Shown piece by piece: positions 24,651 through 33,412 of a stretch of DNA of 64,000 nucleotides (within the stretch, counting starts at the first letter, position 1; every line of letters begins with the position of its first letter). The notes under the pieces are model-generated. The model saw nothing but the letters and a program-made list of their open reading frames with translations. It made no database searches and had not been told where the DNA came from. This DNA comes from Herbaspirillum sp. Sphag64. Lineage in GTDB: Bacteria > Pseudomonadota > Gammaproteobacteria > Burkholderiales > Burkholderiaceae_D. The stretch covers positions 62,001-126,000 of the forward strand of contig NZ_JACHYE010000006.1 in the NCBI RefSeq assembly GCF_014192645.1, written 5' to 3'. The translations under genes and the position numbers were made by a program.

Positions 24651-24680
24651 GCTCCCGGAGGTAGATCCGGGGGCGTTTCA
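24651..24680 (+). terminator. terminator-like hairpin after the dehydrogenase gene
   Basis: GCTCCCGGA (24651-24659) pairs with TCCGGGGGC (24666-24674) across a 6-base loop with one G-T pair, followed by GTTTCATT. It is GC-rich and well placed about 140 bases after the stop, but the T-run is imperfect. Confidence 0.5.
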
Positions 24681-24766
24681 TTGTCGGCAAAGCTGATCAG
24701 AACTGGTCGGTCGATCCGGTGTTTTGACCTTATTTTAATTCCCTTTTTCGGAGAAAGCCGCGCACC

Positions 24767-25246
24767 ATGGACATGCCATCTCACCAACTCACCATGACGG
24801 TCCTGATGACGCCAGACATGGCTAATTTTTCTGGCAATGTGCACGGTGGCACCATTCTCAAATTTCTCGATCAGGTTGCTTATGCCTGCGCCAGTCGCTA
24901 TGCGGGCCAGTATGTCGTGACCTTGAGTGTGGATCAGGTGATGTTCCGGCAACCGATCCACGTTGGTGAACTGGTCAGTTTTTTGGCCAGCGTCAACCAT
25001 ACCGGCACCTCTTCGATGGAAGTCGGGATCAAGGTGGTTGCCGAAAACATTCGCACCCAGGAAGTCCGTCATGTCAACAGTTGCTTCTTCACCATGGTGG
25101 CCGTTGATGGTGAGCGCAAGCCGGTAGCGGTGCCTTCATTGCGGCCGTTCACAGGGGAAGAAAAGCGTCGTTTTGAAGCGGCAAAGTTGCGCAAGAAGCT
25201 GCGCGCTGAACTGTCGCAGCGCTTTGAAGAAGCTAAACTATCCTGA
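24767..25246 (+). CDS. acyl-CoA thioesterase (hotdog fold)
   Basis: The 159-residue protein hydrolyses acyl-CoA thioesters. It has the hotdog signature NVHGGTILKFLDQVAYACASRYAG with the catalytic Asp, then VDQVMFRQPIHVGELV and SSMEVGIKV. These match the YciA/BACH-like group. It has a charged C-terminal helix. GGAG stands 13 bases before the ATG, rather far; the in-frame ATG two codons on is equally possible. The gene appears to be transcribed alone. Confidence 0.88.
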   Translation: MDMPSHQLTMTVLMTPDMANFSGNVHGGTILKFLDQVAYACASRYAGQYVVTLSVDQVMFRQPIHVGELVSFLASVNHTGTSSMEVGIKVVAENIRTQEVRHVNSCFFTMVAVDGERKPVAVPSLRPFTGEEKRRFEAAKLRKKLRAELSQRFEEAKLS

Positions 25247-25322
25247 CGCAGCGTAGACGTTACAAGGTTGCAGCCTTTACTGCTCCCCGCAGTGCCGCCG
25301 ATACTTCGACACCGAGGGTCAC

Positions 25323-25718
25323 ATGCTCATCAGTTTTGCCAGCTTATTGCTGTTTCAGTGCCTCGGTGAAGGAATCACCTTTGCTTTCAAGTTGCCGGTA
25401 CCAGGTCCCGTGGTGGGGATGCTGCTGCTATTTATGGTCCTAGTGCTGTATCCGCCATTGCTGGAGAAAATCGAAGCGACAGGCAGTGAATTGCTGCGCC
25501 ACCTGTCGCTGCTGTTTGTGCCGGCCGGCGTTGGTATCGTCGCCGCCGCGACGCAGGTGCGCGGCCAATGGGTCGCCATCATTGCTGCGCTTGTGGTGAG
25601 TACCTTGTTGACGCTGGCCGTGACGGCGTTGGTGACAAGGGCTGTGATGCGCTGGCAGCAGTCGCGGGAACAACAGAAATCATTGCCACAGTCCAAGCCG
25701 GGAGCGCCAGATGCATGA
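25323..25718 (+). CDS. CidA/LrgA-family holin-like membrane protein
   Basis: The 131-residue protein has four hydrophobic segments and the family motifs FQCLGEGITFAFKLPVPGPVVGMLLLF and LSLLFVPAGVGIV. CidA/LrgA proteins are holin-like and influence murein hydrolase activity, autolysis or, in some bacteria, organic acid and glycolate export. The C terminus is short and Gln/Lys-rich. It overlaps the LrgB gene by eight bases, as is standard for this pair. Confidence 0.9.
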   Translation: MLISFASLLLFQCLGEGITFAFKLPVPGPVVGMLLLFMVLVLYPPLLEKIEATGSELLRHLSLLFVPAGVGIVAAATQVRGQWVAIIAALVVSTLLTLAVTALVTRAVMRWQQSREQQKSLPQSKPGAPDA

Positions 25719-26451
25719 GTTGCCACGCCTCGGGCTGATCTGGGTCTATCTTGCGGCATCACCATTGCTGGGCCTGACGCTGACGCTATGCGCGTATGTA
25801 CTCGCCTTCGCCATCTATACCCGTTGCAAGTTCTCGCCACTGGCCAATCCGGTAGCGATTGCCATCGCACTGGTCAGTGCAGTGCTGTTGCTATCGGGCA
25901 TGTCTTACAGCGATTACTTTGCAGGTGCGCAATTCGTGCATTTTCTGCTCGGACCGGCAACTGTTGCGCTGGCCATTCCGCTGGCCCGGCAACTACCTCG
26001 CTTGCGGAGCTCGTTCCTGCCATTACTGTGCGGCTTGCTGGCAGGCTCGGCTACGGCCATTGTGTCAGCGGTCGTGATCACGCTGCTGCTGGGCGGCTCC
26101 TATCAGATGGCAGTCTCGATTGGCCCCAAGTCGGCCACTACGCCGATCGCCATGGGTGTGGCAGAAAAGCTGGGAGGATTGCCAGCGCTGACGGCGGTAC
26201 TGGTGATCAGTACCGGCATTTTTGGTGCGATCTCGGCACGCTTTCTGTTTAATCGTTTGCGCATTGACTCGCCCGAGGTGCGTGGTTTTGCGCTCGGCGT
26301 TGCTTCGCATGGGATCGGTACCGCACGGGCATTTCAGGTCAATCCCGAAATGGGGGCTTTCGCAGGCTTGGGGATGGGGCTGAACGGTGTACTGACTGCT
26401 TTTCTCGCGCCGTGGCTGATTCCCGTCTTTGCTGCGCTGCTTACCCGCTAG
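25711..26451 (+). CDS. LrgB/CidB-family membrane protein
   Basis: The 246-residue polytopic protein partners the CidA/LrgA protein. It carries LNPVAIAI-type motif NPVAIAIALV, FLLGPATVALAIPLA, IGPKSATTPIAMGVAEKLGG and GVASHGIGTARAFQ, all characteristic of LrgB. Together they form a membrane system tied to murein hydrolase control or metabolite export. No LytR-type or LysR-type regulator, the usual controller, is adjacent. The gene converges with the MocR regulator, 37 bases apart. Confidence 0.92.
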   Translation: MHELPRLGLIWVYLAASPLLGLTLTLCAYVLAFAIYTRCKFSPLANPVAIAIALVSAVLLLSGMSYSDYFAGAQFVHFLLGPATVALAIPLARQLPRLRSSFLPLLCGLLAGSATAIVSAVVITLLLGGSYQMAVSIGPKSATTPIAMGVAEKLGGLPALTAVLVISTGIFGAISARFLFNRLRIDSPEVRGFALGVASHGIGTARAFQVNPEMGAFAGLGMGLNGVLTAFLAPWLIPVFAALLTR

Positions 26452-26488
26452 CGGGGCGTTGCTTGACGTCGAGTGATGTCGTGTGACC

Positions 26489-27976
26489 TTAGCGCCAGGC
26501 TTTCGCCAGCGTCTTGACCGCGTTGTTAATGACGCTTGGTTCCACTGCACCGAACCCCAGCACCAGGCCGCCGGCGTTCGCACTGGCGCGTTCTTGTGGC
26601 AGCCAGAAACGCGATAAACCCGCCACCTCAATACCGGCTGAAGCGGCTTTGGCGACCAGTTCGTCTTCGTTCTGCCCCGCAGCTAGCCGGATGGTGCAAT
26701 GTAAGCCGGCGTCTATGACTGGTAAGTTCAGGCCACCCGGTTTGAATCGCTCCCAGCTATCACACAAGGCATCGCGGCGTGCGCGACTGGCACGGCGCAT
26801 GCGCCGTACGTGGCGCAGGAAGTGTCCCTGGGCGATGAATTCCGCCATCACGGCCTGATCCGCGACGGAAGAATGACGATCATATTGCATTCGCAGGTTC
26901 ACCAGCGGATTGACTAATGCTGGCGGCGCGACGATATAGCCAAGTCGCAATCCCGGAAAGGCGATTTTAGAAAAGGTGCCGGTATACAACACGCGCTGAT
27001 GCCGGTCCAGCGAACTCAGAAGCGCCAGCGGTGCGCCACGGTAGCGGTATTCGCCATCGTAATCATCTTCCAGGATATAGCTCTGGTGTTGCTCGGCCCA
27101 CTGCAGCAGCTCCAGTCGACGTGCCAGTGACATCGTCACTCCGGTGGGGTATTGATGTGATGGTGTCACGTAGGTCAAGCGTATATCGTGGTTTTGCTGC
27201 AGTTGTTCCAGCTGCGCCGTCATCAGGCCATCGCTATCAACGTCAATTCCCAAGAGCTGTGCACCGACCAGCGTCAGGGCAGATGCGACTCGCGGATAAC
27301 CGGGATTTTCAATCGCCGCCAGATCGCCTGGATTGAGCAGCAGTTGCGCGCACATGAACAAGGCTTGTTGCGCCCCGGCGGTGATGATGATCTGATCAGG
27401 ATCGCACATCAGTCCCCGTGTATTGCGCAGATAACCCGCCAGCAAGCTACGTAGTTGCGGATTGCCGGCCGGATCGCTATAGCCGATGTGATGCGTTGGC
27501 GCATGACGCCAGAAATCAGCCTGCAGGCGTACCCATATCGATGCCGGAAACAGGTCCAGGGCCGGCACGCCAAGCCGGAATGCACGTGGTTCGCCGGCTG
27601 GTGGCAGTAACTTCTCAGTCGCTGCCAGACGTTCTCCCAAGGCCGATAAACGCTGCTGACTCTTGTGTGGGCGCAGGACGGGCGCGGGCGACATACTGTC
27701 GGCGAGCGCCGTGGCGGGAGCCGAAACATAGGTGCCATCGCCGACCCGAGCGCTGATGTAGCCCTCGGCATACAGCTGATCGTAGGCCCTGACTACGGTA
27801 GTGCGGGAAATATTGAGCGCCAGTGCCAGTTCACGTGTGGTCGGCAGCTTGACCTGAAGATCCAGCTCGCCCTGCGTAATCCTGTTGCGCAGACTTTGCG
27901 CCAGTTGTACCGCCAGACCTCGGCCTGGGTGCAACTGCAATCCGGTCAGGTCAAAGGGGAAGGGTGAAGTGTTCAT
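26489..27976 (-). CDS. MocR-family PLP-dependent transcription regulator (PdxR-like)
   Basis: The 495-residue protein combines an N-terminal GntR-type winged helix (about 15-80, LPTTRELALALNISRTTVVRAYDQL) with an aminotransferase class I-like domain. The PLP lysine is in GTFSKIAFPGLRLGY, and the aspartate/tyrosine region DDYDGEYRY is intact. MocR proteins sense PLP, sometimes with an amino acid. It diverges from the acetyltransferase/EamA pair, and three related repeats lie between. Either pyridoxine synthesis or the neighbouring exporter could be its target. Confidence 0.9.
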   Translation of the reverse strand: MNTSPFPFDLTGLQLHPGRGLAVQLAQSLRNRITQGELDLQVKLPTTRELALALNISRTTVVRAYDQLYAEGYISARVGDGTYVSAPATALADSMSPAPVLRPHKSQQRLSALGERLAATEKLLPPAGEPRAFRLGVPALDLFPASIWVRLQADFWRHAPTHHIGYSDPAGNPQLRSLLAGYLRNTRGLMCDPDQIIITAGAQQALFMCAQLLLNPGDLAAIENPGYPRVASALTLVGAQLLGIDVDSDGLMTAQLEQLQQNHDIRLTYVTPSHQYPTGVTMSLARRLELLQWAEQHQSYILEDDYDGEYRYRGAPLALLSSLDRHQRVLYTGTFSKIAFPGLRLGYIVAPPALVNPLVNLRMQYDRHSSVADQAVMAEFIAQGHFLRHVRRMRRASRARRDALCDSWERFKPGGLNLPVIDAGLHCTIRLAAGQNEDELVAKAASAGIEVAGLSRFWLPQERASANAGGLVLGFGAVEPSVINNAVKTLAKAWR

Positions 27977-28008
27977 CGTTACTGGTGTCGCTGGTGTCGT
28001 TTGTGGTT

Positions 28009-28072
28009 ACACAAGATCCAATGCAGATGACTGAATTGGTATCTTGAAAATAGTGAATATTGGATCTTTTGT
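28009..28072. promoter_or_regulatory. triple-repeat operator, likely for the MocR regulator
   Basis: Three copies of an ATTGG(T)ATCTT element lie between the divergent genes: an inverted copy at 28009-28022, a direct copy at 28035-28045 with one extra T, and a direct copy at 28059-28072. The outer two form a 14-base inverted repeat with a single mismatch. Binding to both inverted and direct repeats is known for MocR regulators. Confidence 0.65.
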
Positions 28073-28135
28073 AAAACCAAATTTATCATTAATCTTCGTC
28101 ACACACCTCACATTTTTTGAAGGAATCGCCAAGCT

Positions 28136-28867
28136 ATGACCTCTTCAGACAAGTACACAACGAACAACGCGCTGGGGCAGCCCGTGGGCTTGGCCATGCC
28201 AGACTGGACCCCGCGTACGTTGCCGCCATCGTTGCCAATGGCAGGCCGTTACTGTCGTCTGGAGCCTGTTGCTCTGGCACACGCAGAGCAGCTGTACGCC
28301 GCCAACAGTGAAGACGTGGATGGTCGCAACTGGACCTATCTGTTTGCTGAACGGCCAGCCAGTCTGGCGGCCTATCAGGACTGGATTGCCACGATGAGTC
28401 TGAGCAAGGATCCCTTGATGCACGCCATCATTGATCTCGCCAGCGGACAAGCGGTGGGTGTTGCCTCTTACATGCGTATTGATCCTGCCCATGGCGCCAT
28501 TGAGGTTGGTAATATCAACTTCTCGCCGCGTCTGCAACGCACGCGCGTAGCGACCGAAGCCATGTTCCTGATGATGCGGCGGGTGTTTGACGAACTCGGC
28601 TATCGCCGATACGAGTGGAAGTGCGATAGCCTCAATGCCCCTTCGCGCGCGGCCGCACTGCGCTATGGGTTTCAGTTTGAGGGCATCTTCCGGCGCGCCA
28701 TCGTGTACAAAAAACGCAGCCGTGACACGGCATGGTTTTCCATCATTGATACGGATTGGCCGGCGCTCAAGCTGGCGTTTCAAGCCTGGCTTGATCCTGC
28801 CAATTTCGACAATGCAGGACAACAGCGTCGCAGTCTCGGTGATTGCATGGCACAACAGGGACGTTGA
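28136..28867 (+). CDS. GNAT-family N-acetyltransferase (RimJ/RimL-like)
   Basis: The 243-residue protein transfers an acetyl group from acetyl-CoA. It has the RimJ/RimL pattern: GRYCRLEPVALAHAEQL at the start of the domain, GVASYMRIDPAHGAIEVGNINFSP in the central strands, LQRTRVATEAMFLMMRRVFDELGYRRYEWKCDSLNAPSRAAALRYGF including the acetyl-CoA loop. The natural substrate is unknown. AAGGA stands 11 bases before the ATG. It is followed four bases later by the EamA transporter, so the pair is an operon facing MocR. Confidence 0.87.
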   Translation: MTSSDKYTTNNALGQPVGLAMPDWTPRTLPPSLPMAGRYCRLEPVALAHAEQLYAANSEDVDGRNWTYLFAERPASLAAYQDWIATMSLSKDPLMHAIIDLASGQAVGVASYMRIDPAHGAIEVGNINFSPRLQRTRVATEAMFLMMRRVFDELGYRRYEWKCDSLNAPSRAAALRYGFQFEGIFRRAIVYKKRSRDTAWFSIIDTDWPALKLAFQAWLDPANFDNAGQQRRSLGDCMAQQGR

Positions 28868-28871
28868 AGCG

Positions 28872-29804
28872 ATGCGACCATCTTCCTTATCGTCGCGGCA
28901 GGCAATCGTCTTGCTGAGCGTGGTGGTGCTGATCTGGGGCACCACCTGGTCGGTCAATAAGGCGAGCCTGCAATATCTCAGCCCCATCTGGGCTGCGGCG
29001 ATCCGCTGCATCATTGGGACCCTGGTATTGCTGGTGCTGAGTGTCGGTCGAGGTCGCTTCAAGCTGCCCCATCGTGGTGACCTGCCGGTGGTGTGTAGTC
29101 TTGGGTTGCTCCACATGTCGGCCTATTCGATGTTGTGCAATATTGGCATGCAGCATGTCGGGGCAGGGCGTTCGGTGGTGTTGGCCTATACCACTCCGAT
29201 GTGGGTGGCACCTGGTGCGCGACTGTTTCTCGGCGAAGCGTTTACCGTGCGTCGGGCCATCGGCGCCGGGCTCGGATTATTAGGTCTGTTGCTGATCTTC
29301 AATCCGCTGGCATTTGACTGGAACAATCAGCCGGCACTGCTGGGCAACGGACTGATTTTGCTGGGTGCCATGTTCTGGGCTGCCAGCATTCTTTACATGC
29401 GCGGCCATCGCTGGATTGGTGAGACATTTGATCTCCTGTTCTGGCAGGCATTACTGGCAAGCTGTGTGCTTTCGGCCTGCGCATGGTTCGTAGAAGGGCC
29501 GCCACAGGTCGACTGGAACCCCGCACTCACGATGCAAGTTCTCTACAGTGGTGCGTTTGGGATTGCGATTGCGTATTGGGCAATGAACAAGGTCAACCAC
29601 GCTTTACCGGCGATGACGACCTCGCTGGGCTTGCTGGGTGTGCCGGTATTTGGCATTGTGTGTTCGTCGGTGACACTGGGCGAGCCGATTGAGACCACGC
29701 TGTTGATCGCCATGGCAATGATTGTGGTTGGTATCGCGATTGGGGCCTTACCGTCGCGACAGGAACAAAAAAAGAACTTTTCCAGTTCTGAAAAACTATC
29801 GTAG
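28872..29804 (+). CDS. EamA-family (DMT) transporter
   Basis: The 310-residue inner-membrane protein has about ten hydrophobic segments in two EamA repeats. The first opens VLLSVVVLIWGTTWSVNKASLQYLSP, a typical DMT start, and the second GNGLILLGAMFWAASILYM. Such proteins export amino acids and other metabolites; the substrate here is unknown. I start at MRPSSL, four bases past the acetyltransferase stop; a frame reaching further upstream overlaps that gene and is not needed. A final soluble tail is Lys/Ser-rich. Confidence 0.9.
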   Translation: MRPSSLSSRQAIVLLSVVVLIWGTTWSVNKASLQYLSPIWAAAIRCIIGTLVLLVLSVGRGRFKLPHRGDLPVVCSLGLLHMSAYSMLCNIGMQHVGAGRSVVLAYTTPMWVAPGARLFLGEAFTVRRAIGAGLGLLGLLLIFNPLAFDWNNQPALLGNGLILLGAMFWAASILYMRGHRWIGETFDLLFWQALLASCVLSACAWFVEGPPQVDWNPALTMQVLYSGAFGIAIAYWAMNKVNHALPAMTTSLGLLGVPVFGIVCSSVTLGEPIETTLLIAMAMIVVGIAIGALPSRQEQKKNFSSSEKLS

Positions 29805-29873
29805 AATCATTCCCGGATCCTCCTTGATCCAACGTCGCTCGGACGGTTCCGGGCGCTTACGTGAAAGACCAAC

Positions 29874-31082
29874 ATGACCACATCTCGCCATGTGCGCAGC
29901 TTTGCGCGCATCGATCGCCTTCCTCCCTACGTATTCAATATCACCGCTGAGCTCAAGATGGCTGCGCGCCGTCGCGGCGAAGACATCATCGACATGTCGA
30001 TGGGTAATCCCGATGGTGCGACGCCACCGCATATCGTCGACAAACTGGTCGAAGTTGCGCAACGGCCCGATACGCACGGCTACTCGGCATCCAAAGGTAT
30101 TCCACGTCTGCGGCGTGCTATTGCCCACTGGTACAAGGACCGTTACGACGTCAGTTTTGATCCGGATAGCGAAGCAATTGTCACTATCGGTTCCAAGGAA
30201 GGTTTGGCACACCTGATGCTGGCCACGCTGGACAAGGGCGATACCGTACTGGTGCCGAATCCCAGCTATCCAATCCACATCTGGGGCGCGGTGATTGCCG
30301 GTGCCGATATCCGCTCGGTGCGCATGAGTCCTGACGTCGATTTCTTTGCCGAGCTGGAGCGTGCCATTCGCGAGAGTTACCCCAAGCCGAAGATGATGGT
30401 GCTTGGTTTTCCTTCCAACCCGACTGCGCAATGCGTGGAGCTGGAGTTCTTTGAGCGGGTGGTCCAGCTGGCGCGGGAGCACAACATTCTGGTGGTGCAT
30501 GACCTGGCCTATGCGGATATCACCTTTGATGGCTGGAAGGCCCCATCGATCATGCAGGTGCCTGGCGCGCGTGACGTGGCGGTAGAATTTTTTACGCTCT
30601 CCAAGAGCTACAACATGGCGGGCTGGCGGATTGGCTTCATGGTCGGTAACAAGGAACTGGTCGCCGCGTTGGCCCGGATCAAGAGCTACCACGATTACGG
30701 CAGTTTCACGCCAGTACAGGTTGCTGCGATTGCAGCACTCGAAGGCGATCAATCGTGCGTTGAAACGATTCGCGCCAATTATGAGAGTCGCCGCAATGTG
30801 CTGGTCAAGGGCCTGCATGAAGCGGGCTGGATGGTCGACATCCCCAAGGCATCGATGTATATCTGGGCGCGCATCCCTGAGCAGTATCGTCATCTGGGAT
30901 CGCTTGAGTTCTCGCGTTTATTGCTGGAGCAGGCTAAGGTATGCGTGTCGCCCGGCGTTGGCTTTGGTGAATATGGTGACGACTATGTCCGCTTTGCGTT
31001 GATCGAGAACGAAGCGCGCATCCGTCAGGCAATACGCGGCATCAAGACGATGTTGCGTGGTGCCGCTCCCACGCAAAGCTGA
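29874..31082 (+). CDS. AlaC-type alanine (glutamate-pyruvate) aminotransferase
   Basis: The 402-residue PLP enzyme transfers an amino group between alanine and 2-oxoglutarate. It begins [37 protein letters not shown], which is typical of the AlaC/YfdZ group. The PLP lysine is in [15 protein letters not shown], the Asn/Asp/Tyr cofactor residues in FPSNPTAQC and HDLAYADI, and the carboxylate-binding Arg in [13 protein letters not shown]. The ribosome binding site is weak. The gene appears monocistronic; in some Burkholderiales homoserine dehydrogenase and threonine synthase genes follow it, but not here. Confidence 0.88.
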   Translation: MTTSRHVRSFARIDRLPPYVFNITAELKMAARRRGEDIIDMSMGNPDGATPPHIVDKLVEVAQRPDTHGYSASKGIPRLRRAIAHWYKDRYDVSFDPDSEAIVTIGSKEGLAHLMLATLDKGDTVLVPNPSYPIHIWGAVIAGADIRSVRMSPDVDFFAELERAIRESYPKPKMMVLGFPSNPTAQCVELEFFERVVQLAREHNILVVHDLAYADITFDGWKAPSIMQVPGARDVAVEFFTLSKSYNMAGWRIGFMVGNKELVAALARIKSYHDYGSFTPVQVAAIAALEGDQSCVETIRANYESRRNVLVKGLHEAGWMVDIPKASMYIWARIPEQYRHLGSLEFSRLLLEQAKVCVSPGVGFGEYGDDYVRFALIENEARIRQAIRGIKTMLRGAAPTQS

Positions 31083-31176
31083 GTTGGCGTGGATGTACGG
31101 ATGGCGATGAACTGATTTCGCCTCGATGTCACCTTCTTTTACCTGGGCGGAGTGAACATTGGAAGTCAGTGTGTCG
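31083..31176. other. intergenic region after the aminotransferase gene
   Basis: Nothing recognisable is seen in this part; the structured element follows. Confidence 0.4.
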
Positions 31177-31257
31177 CAAAAAAAACATGCCTGCAGATTT
31201 TTGAGAGTGATGTGCGTACCCGAAGGTATGCGATCGGCTACACTCGCTCTGCAGGCA
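31177..31257. ncRNA. compact structured RNA candidate upstream of the MOSC gene
   Basis: TGCCTGCAG (31188-31196) and CTGCAGGCA (31249-31257) form a perfect 9-pair outer stem. Inside, GAGAGTG (31203-31209) pairs with CACTCgCTC (31241-31249, one bulged G), and innermost GCGTACC (31214-31220) pairs with GGTATGC (31225-31231) across CGAA. Read on the minus strand, the apical loop is cUUCGg and the outer stem is followed by TGTTTTTTTT, as in an intrinsic terminator of a small RNA. Read on the plus strand it is a leader of the MOSC gene. Orientation is unresolved. Confidence 0.5.
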
Positions 31258-31308
31258 ACAATAATATGACGGCAGTAAACTCACCAAGACAAGCTAGGAC
31301 ACTCGCTC

Positions 31309-32166
31309 ATGATTTCACTGACCGGCCTCCATATCCACCCCATCAAATCCTGCGGCGCGATCAATCTGAACGAAGCTACGGTGGAATCGCTCGGCCTGGC
31401 GCTGGACCGCCGCTGGATGCTGGTTGATCCGCGGGGTGACTTTCTGTCTCAGCGTGCGTTTCCGCTCATGGCAACCATTCGTCTGAATCTGGCAAGCGAA
31501 TCGGAACTGATCGTACGGGCACCCGGCATGGCACCACTGGTGTTGCCGACTGTAGTGCCATTCAAAGCACCAAAAATCGCCGTGACGGTGTGGGGGACAG
31601 CGCTGGACGCGCTAGACTGCGGCCCGGAATTTCATGACTGGTTCTCTTCGTATCTTGGTGCCGAGGCCCGACTGGTGTGCTTCGATCCTGAGGTGATGCG
31701 GCAATGCAGTCTGCGCTGGACTGGCGAGCGCCGTGTCATGACGCAGTTTTCTGATGGTTTTCCTTTATTGGTAACGTCCACGGCATCCCTGGATGATCTC
31801 AATGCGCGCATGCAGCAGAAGGGTGCTCCCCCCATTCCGATGAATCGCTTCCGTCCCAATCTGGTTCTCACTGGCTTGCCTGCCTATGAGGAGGACTATA
31901 TTGATACGCTCACGCTGGGCGAGCCAGGCAAGGAGATTGTCTTGCGGCTGGTCAAGCCCTGCGCACGTTGTCCGATGCCCGGTATTGACCAGCATTCCGG
32001 ACTGCGCGATACGCAGTGGCCCCATGAGCCGCTGGACACTTTGACGACGTATCGTGCTGATGCGCGGGTGGACGGTGTGACCTTTGGGCAAAACGCGATC
32101 GTCGTCGCCGGGTTTGGCAATGCCTTACGACTTGGCATGCCGGTCCAGGCCGAGCTCAATTTCTGA
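31309..32166 (+). CDS. MOSC-domain protein (YcbX-like)
   Basis: The 285-residue protein has the MOSC N-terminal beta-barrel domain (ISLTGLHIHPIKSCGAINLNEATVESLGLALDRRWMLVD) and a C-terminal MOSC domain with the conserved Cys in LVKPCARCPMPGID. MOSC proteins bind the molybdenum cofactor; YcbX and the mammalian mARC enzymes use it to reduce N-hydroxylated compounds such as hydroxylaminopurine. It lacks the C-terminal ferredoxin domain of E. coli YcbX, so a separate electron donor is needed. An AGGA lies ten bases before the ATG. Confidence 0.85.
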   Translation: MISLTGLHIHPIKSCGAINLNEATVESLGLALDRRWMLVDPRGDFLSQRAFPLMATIRLNLASESELIVRAPGMAPLVLPTVVPFKAPKIAVTVWGTALDALDCGPEFHDWFSSYLGAEARLVCFDPEVMRQCSLRWTGERRVMTQFSDGFPLLVTSTASLDDLNARMQQKGAPPIPMNRFRPNLVLTGLPAYEEDYIDTLTLGEPGKEIVLRLVKPCARCPMPGIDQHSGLRDTQWPHEPLDTLTTYRADARVDGVTFGQNAIVVAGFGNALRLGMPVQAELNF

Positions 32167-32225
32167 TTGAATAGATTCTCACGTTGCTGCAAGTGTTCAA
32201 TGCTCACAAGGCAAGGAGATTCTTC

Positions 32226-33368
32226 ATGAGATGTTCATTCGCTGCGGCAATGCTGGCGCTACTTGTGATGCTGTCGCTGAGCAGTGCGCGGGCCGCCGAT
32301 AGAACGGTAACGATCGGTTATGCCGCGCCGCTCACAGGCGTGTCGTCCGGTGCAGCGCCGAGCCTGGTGCTGGCGGCAGAGTTGGCAATCGAGGATCTGA
32401 ACCGGCAGGCGATTCATCTCGACGGCGACCGGCTGATTTTCAAGCTGCTGGTGCAGGATGACCGTAGTGATCCGAGGACAGGTGAGCTGGTCGCGCAATA
32501 TTTCGCTAAAACCGATGTGGTGGCGGTGATTGGCCATTGGAATTCCGGTGTCAGTATTGCTGCTTCCAAAATCTATAACGCGGCTGGTATTGCTCAACTG
32601 GCAATTGGTTCGTCTGCGTTGGCGTATACCACTCAGGGCTTTGGTGCCGCCTTTCGTATTTTGCCGCATGATCGCCAAAATGCCTCTAACACAGCCAACT
32701 ACGTCGTGGAGCAGATGAAGGCCAAGCGTATCGTCGTCATTCACGATCAGACCTTGTTTGGTATCGAGTATGTCAGGCAGTTCAATATTGCGGCTGGAAA
32801 ATTACAGGGCAATATCGTTGGTCAGTATGACTTCAGCAGTCATACCTCAGATTTCAATGCTGCTTTGCAAGGCGTCAAGCAAAGTGCACCGGACGCTGTC
32901 TTGTTTGCCGGTCTCGAAGCGCAGGCTGCGCAACTGGTGCGAGAAATGCAGCGCTTTCAGATCAAGGCGCCGCTGGTGACGGTGGGGGGCATCGTCGGAT
33001 CACGCTTCTTGCAAAGTGCTGGCGCTGCTGGTAACGGCACCGTCATTCTCGAGCCGTGCAAGCTGCCGCATCAAGGTGCTGCCTGGTTGCAGTTTCAGAA
33101 AAATTTCAAGGAGCGCTCTGGCGAAGAGGTCGGACTCAAACCACCATTCTCTTATGATGCAGTCGGGCTGGTCGCCGCCGCGATCCGGCAGGCTAATTCA
33201 CTGGATCGACGTGCGTTGGGTGTGGCACTGCATCACTTGAAATTTACCGGTTTGACCGGCCGGATCAGCTTTGATGCAGACGGCAATCTAGAAAATCCTG
33301 TGTACACAGTGTTTCAGGTCAAGGATCAGAAATGGGTAGCCCTGAAAACAATTGAAGGCAAGAACTGA
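32226..33368 (+). CDS. branched-chain amino acid-type ABC transporter substrate-binding protein
   Basis: The 380-residue protein has a Sec signal peptide (residues 1-24, hydrophobic core AAMLALLVMLSLSSARA, cleavage before ADRTV) and a LivJ-like type I periplasmic binding fold: IGYAAPLTGVSSG, VVAVIGHWNSGVSIAASKIYN, GFGAAFRILPHDRQNA and FGIEYVRQFN. AAGGAG seven bases before the ATG fixes the start, rather than an upstream in-frame ATG. No permease or ATPase gene is adjacent, so it is an orphan receptor that must share a transporter encoded elsewhere. The ligand is unknown. Confidence 0.88.
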   Translation: MRCSFAAAMLALLVMLSLSSARAADRTVTIGYAAPLTGVSSGAAPSLVLAAELAIEDLNRQAIHLDGDRLIFKLLVQDDRSDPRTGELVAQYFAKTDVVAVIGHWNSGVSIAASKIYNAAGIAQLAIGSSALAYTTQGFGAAFRILPHDRQNASNTANYVVEQMKAKRIVVIHDQTLFGIEYVRQFNIAAGKLQGNIVGQYDFSSHTSDFNAALQGVKQSAPDAVLFAGLEAQAAQLVREMQRFQIKAPLVTVGGIVGSRFLQSAGAAGNGTVILEPCKLPHQGAAWLQFQKNFKERSGEEVGLKPPFSYDAVGLVAAAIRQANSLDRRALGVALHHLKFTGLTGRISFDADGNLENPVYTVFQVKDQKWVALKTIEGKN

Positions 33369-33412
33369 ACGACGTTTTCCTTTATCATTGGCCCCTTTTT
33401 TAGAGCGAAACC

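Noticed and set aside
31188..31257. tRNA or tmRNA-like gene
   Set aside because: The fold is an extended nested stem, with no T-loop (GTTCRA), anticodon arm or CCA-ready acceptor.
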